From assembly GCA_034440635.1 (NCBI GenBank), contig JAOTON010002085.1:558001-622000 (forward strand): a stretch of 64,000 bases of DNA, in the 5' to 3' direction. The stretch comes from Lepas anatifera. Its lineage: Eukaryota; Arthropoda; Thecostraca; Lepadidae. How positions within the stretch are numbered: position 1 is the first letter of the stretch; the number at the start of each line of letters is the position of its first letter. The notes beneath the pieces were generated by a model that was not told the DNA's origin, did not search any database, and worked only from the letters and a program-made list of their open reading frames with translations. The translations under genes and the position numbers were made by a program. This document shows, one piece after another, positions 56,974 through 64,000 of the stretch.

Positions 56974-57258
56974 TTAAAAAAATTAAAAAAAAAAATTAAA
57001 AATAATTAAAAAAAAAAAAAAAAAAAAAAACTCTCAACTTCAAACAGAACCAGTTAAGTTCAGGGTAAATATTGGGGCTTGGATAGGAAAAAAGTATATC
57101 GAGCCCACATTTCTCACCCTGTGGCGTTTTTGTTTTTGTTTTTGCCTCTAATACCTAAAATTTTTCGACAGGTCATATTTTAGCACAATTTTTCACTGCG
57201 TGAGGTTTTTTCGACTTTGGTTTGCCCCTCCCAAACCGACCGGCTAGATCCGCCACTG
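56673..57258. mobile_element. hAT-type MITE with a 210-bp homopolymer block, exact TSD
   Basis: Ends CAGTGGCGGATCCC and GATCCGCCACTG are flanked by CCCTCAGC at 56665-56672 and 57259-57266. Its interior aligns with 31636-32018 and 46937-47310 except for 56822-57031, where poly-A, a 29-base C run and AT stretches replace the few bases found in the sister copies. Confidence 0.93.
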
Positions 57259-57299
57259 CCCTCAGCACCCCCGCGCTTAGGCAGCAATATTGAAATGTT

Positions 57300-57532
57300 T
57301 TAAAGGAAATGTTTGGCATTCTTTTATATAGAAATTGTGTGTTATAGCCTGGGCTACGTCATTTTATCGATACCATAAGGACTCGGTAAAGTCGTCTATA
57401 AATATTGACTTTGAGGCCGATTTTGAGGCATTTTGAGCCTGAATTTGCAAAAATGAGAATGTGAATTCTGAAACAACTTTTTGCAACCATTTGATCTAGC
57501 CAATGCAAATGTTTGCGACAATGTCCCTTTAA
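57300..57532. mobile_element. TTAA-type MITE family C, 233 bp
   Basis: TTAA (57300-57303) AGGAAATGTTTGGC at the left and GCGACAATGTCCCT plus TTAA (57529-57532) at the right; the inverted repeats are imperfect. Sister fragment at 40230-40455. Confidence 0.7.
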
Positions 57533-57579
57533 GTTACTGAGGAGCTACCGAGATGGTGATGGTTTTGATGCACGTGTGA

Positions 57580-57719
57580 GCACTGGCGGACGCAGGAGCG
57601 CCGTTTGGGGGACCAACTCGGGGAAAAATCGTAAAACATAGTGCTTTCTTAAGAAAATCGGCCAAAGTTTCGCCATTTGTGGGACCATGGCCCCTTGGCC
57701 CCCTGTGGATCTGCCAGTG
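57580..57719. mobile_element. hAT-type MITE, 140 bp, exact 8-bp TSD
   Basis: Ends CACTGGCGGACGCAGG and GGATCTGCCAGTG are flanked by CGTGTGAG at 57572-57579 and 57720-57727. Confidence 0.92.
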
Positions 57720-57727
57720 CGTGTGAG

Positions 57728-59030
57728 ACTGATTTGAGGCTCAGGGGCTCAGTAAAAGCCGGAGATCGGCGGCTCTTTGGAGAGTCCCACTTCTTATGCC
57801 ATTTGTGTTATGCAGAGCATGGATATGTCTGGTTTTTCCTCCCAAACAGCCTTTTTCCATCGCTCACGTCCGCACTTCAACCGGCTTCCTCTGCAAATTG
57901 TCCAAGCTTCCTAAGGTATCTGCCAACATGCCTGCGTCGCCTATGCCCCAGACTCTGCATCCTCCCCAGTGGAGGCAGCGCGGCTGTACTTCCAGCAGCG
58001 GCCGGCCGTCGTCTCAGCCGAACGGCCCTTCTCCCGGCGCCGGGTGCCGCCCAGTAACCAGCTGTGTGTTTTCTCTGCGCCGCCCCGACCCTCCTCTGCC
58101 GGCCGAGCGCTCTGCCAATTAGTACATTCCTGTCCGCCGGTGTTGTGGCGGCCGCGGGCTGGAGGATTAGCCTCCATCCTCTCCGTCTGTCCGTCCGTCC
58201 GTCCGTCTGTCGGCCTGTCTCCGGTCAGGCGCACTAACGCGATCACCGCGGCGCCATCCAGCAGCACTCTGGACGCCATTACCGGACAGGATTGCGGCGT
58301 TCAGGCGTGAGGCGCCCCCGGCCACGGAGGGGCGCCCCTGGAAGCTGCCGAGAAGGGTGCGGGCGGCGCCTGGGGGCGGTCGGTGGTAATTTGTCAGAGC
58401 CGGTTGGCGAGCGTTGACAGCGGCAGCGGCCGTTGGAAATCCCGCCAGCCCGAGTCCAATCCGCTCTCAAGGGATAGACTTGTGTTGTGAGGGCCGAGTT
58501 TATGGTGTGAGAATGAGTTTGAAGCGTTGGCGTCTCTCCAGCCCATCCTGCTGCATCCGTGGAACGTCTCGCGGTGGAATGTTTGCCGGAGCTAGCGATA
58601 ACCGCATCCGGCGATCCCCCGCCGGGCTGATTCGTGATTGAAGCCGGCAGCTAATGACTGGTGAAAACTTGGAGGGCTCTCCAAGGTCGGCGTGCGGCTA
58701 ACGTGGCGCATTCCCGCGCCGGTGCCGCCGCGCCCCCGCGTCACGCCGCGCGGCGGCAGCTTTGTGGCCAATCATCACCTCGGCTGCTGAATCACAGGCC
58801 TTCATCCTGCGGCGTGTGAAATCCGGCACTGCCCCTAACCGCCGCGGCACAAACAATGCCGCCTCGCAGACCGTGTCAGCAGCATGCACAGCTGTCGGCT
58901 GCAGAAAAAACCCATTCCCTGACTGGGAAGTCTGCTGTTGTTGTGCAGTGTTTGACTACATGGCATACCGAGCGAGGCTTCTGGGAGGAGATACCAACCT
59001 CTCCAACGCACGTCATGGTGGCATGATGTG
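57728..59030. other. GC-rich stretch with a CCGT microsatellite
   Basis: 57950-58970 is strongly CpG-rich with overlapping frames on both strands and no recognised domain. A short (CCGT)n tract lies at about 58183-58212. It may be a CpG-rich promoter region or contain exons I cannot resolve. Confidence 0.35.
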
Positions 59031-59434
59031 AGAACTTCAAATTATTTAGATGGCCGCATTTCGTTACATATATTTTGCTGTACAATTGTAGGGATGTACG
59101 TCAAATTGTGGCGGGAAGTCTGTTTTTCCATCGGTTAACGGTAATGGCTGTTATTTATTTCGTTTGTTTCACATTCAACCCTGTTGCCAAGTACATCAGC
59201 TGCCAGCAGTCTGTCTTTACCGCAATGAAACGAAATAGCAGCATGAGTTAGATAAACAACTATTTTCTGGAGATACTTTGTTTGCCCCCCAAATTTGTGT
59301 ATCTCGCGAAAGTTTAAATTCCGTCCCGAAGTGTTCATTTACCTAAACAGCGAATTTGACACAAATAGAATATGAAACGTTGAAAATGTTGTCTCCCTTC
59401 AGCGGCTGAAAAATAAAATTAATTTCCCTTCACA

Positions 59435-60022
59435 TACCACATTACTGTTACTGTTCATGACTTTGGTTATTAATAAGATTAGTACAACATTTCTTATTGC
59501 ACAAAGCTTTGTCTGAGTGTAAGACCCGACCGGTTTCGGGAGCATCCCGCCCCCGTTTTCAAGGAAGGTAACATTATTACATGAGCCTAACCATGCGAAA
59601 ACACGAAGACGGAACACTTTGAAATAACAGTCTTGGCCGTGAACATGACAAATCATTTTAGAATTATTAGCACTAAACACGTGCTATTTTTCACTTAAAT
59701 CTCTTGTTTGGCTGGCGTTTCAAGAGGTCAAAAACTTCCAAAATCTTCTCTGGATTTTTGGACCTCTTGAAACGCCAGCCAAACAAGAGATTTAAGTGAA
59801 AAATAAGACGTGCTTAGGGCTAATAATTTTAAAATGATTTGTCATGTTCACGGCTAAAATTGTTATTTCAAAGTGTATTGTTTTCGTGTTTTCGCATGGT
59901 TAGGCACATATAATAGCGTTATCTTCCTTGAAAACGGGGATGGGATGCTCCCGAAACTGGTCGGGTCTTACACTTAGACGAGGCTCTGTGCAACAACAAA
60001 TGTCGTACTAATACCACATTAC
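59435..60022. mobile_element. Foldback element, arms about 250 bp, 11-bp flanking repeat
   Basis: 59478-59738 (ATTAGTAC, GTGTAAGACCCGACC, GGCTGGCGTTTCAAGAGGTC) is the reverse complement of about 59757-60012, with a loop of about 20-30 bp. TACCACATTAC occurs at 59435-59445 and 60012-60022. It has no coding capacity. Confidence 0.85.
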
Positions 60023-61534
60023 ATTAAAACCAGTCTTGGTGTGGTTCTCAGCCTACATTGGAGACGCCTAGCGTGCCCGATGTGCCCAATTACCTCAGAA
60101 TGAAGGGGGCTGATTGTGTAATGATCGTCTGTTCCAGCGGAGATGAATCACTTCTGCACGCAGGGCTCGGGTAGTCCCTGATCGCCACGGCGTACCGCTG
60201 GTTCTATTGTTTGAAATCGCATCTTGAGAAAGCCCGGTAGGTATTGATAATTCAGTATGGAAGGGTGACGCTTGCATTAATCCGAAGAGGACGTTCGTGT
60301 AAAATGGGCTGGCAGGTATGGGGCGGAACACTTGACCAGCGGTTTAGATTCTAAGTAAAACGATTGGATAGCTGCCTCAGTATCACTTACCCCGGATACA
60401 GGAGCAGCCTCAGTACGCTCTTTTTACGCACTGAGCACGGGAACGGACATGGTTACTCATGTAACCGGGAGTCTGCCTCCGGAACTCCCGGTCACATGAG
60501 TTTATAAGTCCCGCAACCGGTACGTAAATATAGGCTGCTCCCGGGTAGTTGCTGTGCTGTGAGTGAAATATCTTCTGAATTGACCAAAACTTGTGTTCTG
60601 TTTTATAGACGATTAGTAATTTCAAAACAGCATACATTTTGACTGAATGATCAGGCCTTGAAATTTCGGATTATCGTTTTGTGAGTTTGCTCTGATAAAA
60701 TGTACCTCCCCCACGCTTTTGTAAGACTCGAGACTCAGTGATCCTTGAAGAGACTGTGGCACCTTCATTATGGGATTTGAACTGAGATAGCCATGTGTGA
60801 GCATGGCAAGAAACCAATCGACAGCAATTGTATTTGTCCCAGATTTTGATGTTTGCGGAAAAAGGTAAAACTTCACCGCCGACTGACCCTGCCCCCCCCT
60901 GCGGTTATGTAGTATGAGTTAAATTGGCAACGTGGCGTAATGCTCAGACCAGCTGCATGGACAAATGAAAATTGATTATCTCGATAATTTTGACCTTTAT
61001 AGCCTATGTGCTAAACGCACCCTCGGTACGTACTGTTGACTATGAATGCGTATACTTGTATTCAATTACTAGTTTCAAGGGTGAAATTTTTAAATAAATA
61101 AACAATATAGTCGAAACCGATGTCACTGTGGTTCCTAATCATATGTTTAGCTAAATACTATATTTGTATTCGTATTCATTTGTGATGCAATTCATAGAGT
61201 TTCAATCTCGCACTTAAGATTACCAGATTGCACGCCGTTTTGACGTCACCTTATTTGGATATCTTCTCATCTCTAACGGTGGGAAATGAACTTAAACGAA
61301 TTCTTAGGCTTATTAGCCATCTTTTTAGCAGAGGAAAGGTCATACCTATCTTTTATTTTCATTAAACTTTCCCCCTGAAACCACTGCATTTTGGAACTCT
61401 ACCAGGATTCCCTTTGCGGACCCAGGTGCTTTCTCTGTTCCAGATACAGTAAACAATGGTCGAATCCAATGTCCCGAGGGGATTGCTCAGATAACTGAAA
61501 AACACTGCTGAGGGGGGTGGGAGGGGGATGGCGG
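60023..61534. other. Unrecognised; one hairpin
   Basis: A hairpin at 60454-60501 (ACTCATGTAACCGGGAGT versus ACTCCCGGTCACATGAGT, 17 of 18 pairs). 60755-60795 resembles a family-B MITE end. No gene supported. Confidence 0.4.
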
Positions 61535-61692
61535 CGCTCTCACTGACCGGCAGAGCACTGCCCTGGGGGTTCTCACTGACCGGCAGGCACCGCCCTGGGG
61601 GCATTCTCACTGACCGGCAGGCACCGCCCTGGGGGCATTCTCAGTGACCGGCAGAGCACCGCCCTGGGGGCATTCTCACTGACCGGTAAAGC
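61535..61692. repeat. Minisatellite, unit about 34-36 bp
   Basis: Four to five copies of TTCTCACTGACCGGCAG followed by a GCACCGCCCTGGGGG-like half. Confidence 0.92.
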
Positions 61693-63263
61693 GCTGGACA
61701 GGCCGGCGCCGACGGGGCTGTTTGTTCAGGCGTGCCACACACGTGTCGACAGCCCCATGTTTGCTTTCGTGGCGTTTTATGCTGCCAGCAACTGTCACGT
61801 GCCCCGGCCAGGAGCAATAAGGTCGGCGTCAGGGTCACCTCTTCGAAACATCAGCACCTGTAACAGCAGCGCTACCGGGAAAACTGCATGTACGCAACAA
61901 CAGCGCCGTTTAGTGCTGCTGGCACCCGGAACGCCGGCTCGTTACCCTCGCTTTGCAGCCTCTAAATTACCTATTTTGTACCGCAAAGTAGAGCTCGCCG
62001 AACCTGTGTACGCCCAGGAGTTATGTAAAAGTCATTTTGTGGCAGCCCACAGCCTGTCCAACTTTTGTCGTGCTGTTCGTTCTGTCGAAGTCACGACTGA
62101 GAACTCCGTGAAAAGGTGTTGGTAATTGGCAGCTGCGCTGAGAACTGTGCGAAGCTGCGCGTGCACAACCATGGGCGCAGTGTGCGCAGTGCACGGGCGA
62201 GGCGCGGCCGTGATGGGGCGACACGCCCGGTACGGCGCCGGGTCGGCGCCTGACCTCTGACCTAACCGACCTCTGCGGTCGCCGCCACGGTACTGCCGGG
62301 CCTAGCGCCGTTTCAGCCCGCTTGCCAGCATAGGGAGAGGCGGCTTTGTGCGTCGCGTAGCGTGCGCGCGCCACAGACGGGTCTGACGGCGCTCCCAACG
62401 TCCGCCTCCATGATGAGCGCCGCCCCTCTCTCTCCGTCCATCATACTCCGGCGCGGCGTATCATCTTACTGTCAGTGGTGGCGCCGCCCTTGAGCGGCGC
62501 TCGCCGCCACCGGAACTGGGCCTGAGCACGAACACTGCTGCTACAGGCGGCGGCGACGTTGGTTCTGGAGCTTTTTGTCTGCCACTGCCGCTCTACTGCA
62601 CCGGGATACGGCAGCAGGGACAGCCCGTTGGCTGGGTGTTGAGCTGAGCTGAGCCCACATCGCGGGGCGGCGTCACCGCTGCCGGGTGGCGGCGCTTTCT
62701 CTCTGGAGTGGCGCTCTGAGGCTGGAGTGGCGCGCTCTTGAAGCGCGGACCACACGGGCGGGCTGGGCGGCGGACCACCAGCGCGGCAGCTGGGAGGTGG
62801 AGCACGTGAGAGGTGTGACGCTGCGTGGGCGGACGGTGAACTTACGAGAGGAGGGTGGAGAGAGAGAGAGCTGCCGACCTCACCCCATGTGCTGGTCCCG
62901 CATCGCATACGGACACCGGTTCATGGTAATCGGTCGGGGTTCGGCTCAGGAGTCTTGCTTAATGGGGTATATCTGTATCATTCTTATTCGTATTGATAGG
63001 TACAACTAGCTGCAAAGTGAAATATGCTGATGTTGCTTAGAACTCTGAGAACTGTTCTGTGAGAGGCGAACAATAGTGCTCGACGCACAGAACGTGTAGC
63101 ATAAAAAGCTTTAAATTACCATCAGAACCTTGCACGTTACAGAACACGGACGGTGCTGTTTTTTCTGAGTAGTATTAAATGCAAAGGTGGAGTATTTGGT
63201 TATACTCAAGACTGTGGAATCTCGTGCGACTGCAAATCATGTGTTTCTTACAATTATATGTAG
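61693..63263. other. GC-rich stretch, gene content unresolved
   Basis: 62130-62930 is CpG-rich, open in several frames on both strands (for example 62021-62398 minus, 62441-62908 minus, 62686-63009 plus), none with a domain I know. Promoter or exon content is possible. Confidence 0.3.
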
Positions 63264-63665
63264 ATTTTCGATTTCGGCGATTTTGCTGCCCGGAATAGCC
63301 TCGGTCCCATCCGACATGGAACACTGGACACAGCTCCGGCTCTCAAGTATCCTGGAGTCGTTTGTGAATCCATTGTTTGTCTAGTCAACCTTGAAAGCAA
63401 GGCTGTACCCCCTAGCTTTGCAGGTGTTCCCGTCTCCAGCTTGAACATATCTCCAGCACTCCTGGAAACGGCTCCGGGGCCTGCTGCCGAAGTTTTGACA
63501 TCCTTTCACGAGCAGCAGACGTTTCAGTGCCAGCGTTTTGGCGAGCCGGATGTTCCAATCAATGACGATCGACTGCGAGGCGCGGGGAGAAACTCGGGGT
63601 TAAGTGGCGAGAGTGGCCGAGCGCTGCGCCGACTCACTGTTTCTTGCAGAGCCTCGTACTTGTGA
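63264..63665 (+). CDS. Candidate exon, 133 codons, unknown protein
   Basis: Acceptor-like ATTATATGTAG precedes 63264, and the frame stays open to TGA at 63663-63665. It reads Y-P-G-V-V-C-E-S-I-V-C-L-V-N-L-E-S-K-A-V-P and later F-H-E-Q-Q-T-F-Q-C-Q-R-F-G-E-P-D-V-P. Composition looks protein-like, but I recognise no family and no upstream exon was found. The stop lies just before the minisatellite. Confidence 0.33.
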   Translation: MFDFGDFAARNSLGPIRHGTLDTAPALKYPGVVCESIVCLVNLESKAVPPSFAGVPVSSLNISPALLETAPGPAAEVLTSFHEQQTFQCQRFGEPDVPINDDRLRGAGRNSGLSGESGRALRRLTVSCRASYL

Positions 63666-63985
63666 GGTTCCCGTACTGGCAATGATCCCGCACTGGTGTG
63701 GTTCCCGTGCTGGTGTGGTTCCCATACTGATGTGGTTCCCATACTGGTGAGGCTTCCATACTGGTGTGGTTCATGTTCTGGTGGAGTCACCATACGGATG
63801 AAATTCCCATACTGGTGTGGTTCCCGTACTAGCGTGGTTCCCATACTGGAGAGGTTCCCATACTGGTGTGGTTCCCATGCTGGTAATGTTCCCGTACTGG
63901 TGTGGTTCCCGTACTAGCGTGGTTCCCATACTGGTGAGGTTCCCATACTGGTGTGGTTCCATACTGGTGTGGTTCGCCAGTTCGT
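63666..63985. repeat. 17-bp minisatellite
   Basis: About 18 units of CCCATACTGGTGTGGTT and variants. Because 17 is not a multiple of 3, all frames stay open on both strands, giving repetitive translations that are not genes. Confidence 0.97.
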
Positions 63986-64000
63986 GCAAGTAGTAATCAA

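Noticed and set aside
63696..63989. Long repetitive frames on both strands (C-G-S-H, Y-G-N-L patterns)
   Set aside because: They arise from a 17-bp tandem repeat that keeps every frame open; not coding.

Overview
The window is nuclear DNA from an animal, probably a marine invertebrate; an arthropod such as a crustacean is possible, but I cannot name a species. It has GT-AG introns, tRNA-derived SINEs, non-LTR and LTR retroelement remains, microsatellites, and very many small DNA transposons with clear target-site duplications (TSDs). I see no operons and no long intact reading frames. Most of the window is transposon-derived or unrecognised intergenic or intronic sequence. The best protein-coding unit is a small four-exon gene on the plus strand (15.46-18.00 kb) encoding a protein with the P2X7-receptor-type intracellular (C-terminal) domain. 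Its third intron carries a 28-bp minisatellite and a hAT-type MITE. Just downstream on the minus strand lie a possible PH-domain terminal exon (18.47-18.73 kb) and a cleanly bounded exon with a D-V-W-H motif typical of a transposon-associated family (19.72-19.92 kb). Weaker exon candidates with splice-like borders lie at 21.36, 28.8, 47.9 and 63.3 kb. Layout: 0-1.3 kb is a foldback repeat carrying a broken TFIIA-alpha-like fragment. 2.6-5.2 kb holds a TTAA-type MITE and a 1.8-kb hAT-like element with an exact 8-bp TSD. 5.7-12.4 kb mixes dispersed repeats, hAT MITEs and a complete 849-bp TTAA element. 13-15.4 kb is unrecognised sequence plus a dispersed repeat. 15.4-20 kb is the gene-bearing part. 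20-31 kb holds SINEs, repeat copies and an LTR-retrotransposon pol tail. 31-33.4 kb holds a hAT MITE, two (TA)n tracts and a 122-bp tandem repeat. 34-39.5 kb holds nested TTAA elements and a broken AP-endonuclease/reverse-transcriptase LINE. 40-47.3 kb is another dense block of TTAA and hAT elements and a second LINE fragment. 47.8-50.3 kb has SINEs, a candidate exon and a CpG-rich stretch that may be a promoter or first exon. 51.3-52.9 kb is an unusual terminal-inverted-repeat element full of ACAAGGGT-like motifs. 55-57.7 kb is a hAT MITE cluster with one suspicious low-complexity block. 59.4-60 kb is a large foldback, and 61.5-64 kb is GC-rich sequence with two minisatellites. The main theme is transposon ecology. 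Two superfamilies of non-autonomous elements (hAT-like with 8-bp TSDs; TTAA-target, piggyBac-like) insert into each other, into LINEs and into the introns of the P2X7-domain gene. The largest TTAA family is packed with AGGTCA/TGACCT half-sites, the core of nuclear-receptor response elements, so it could spread regulatory sites. All family assignments come from reading the sequence; no database search was run.
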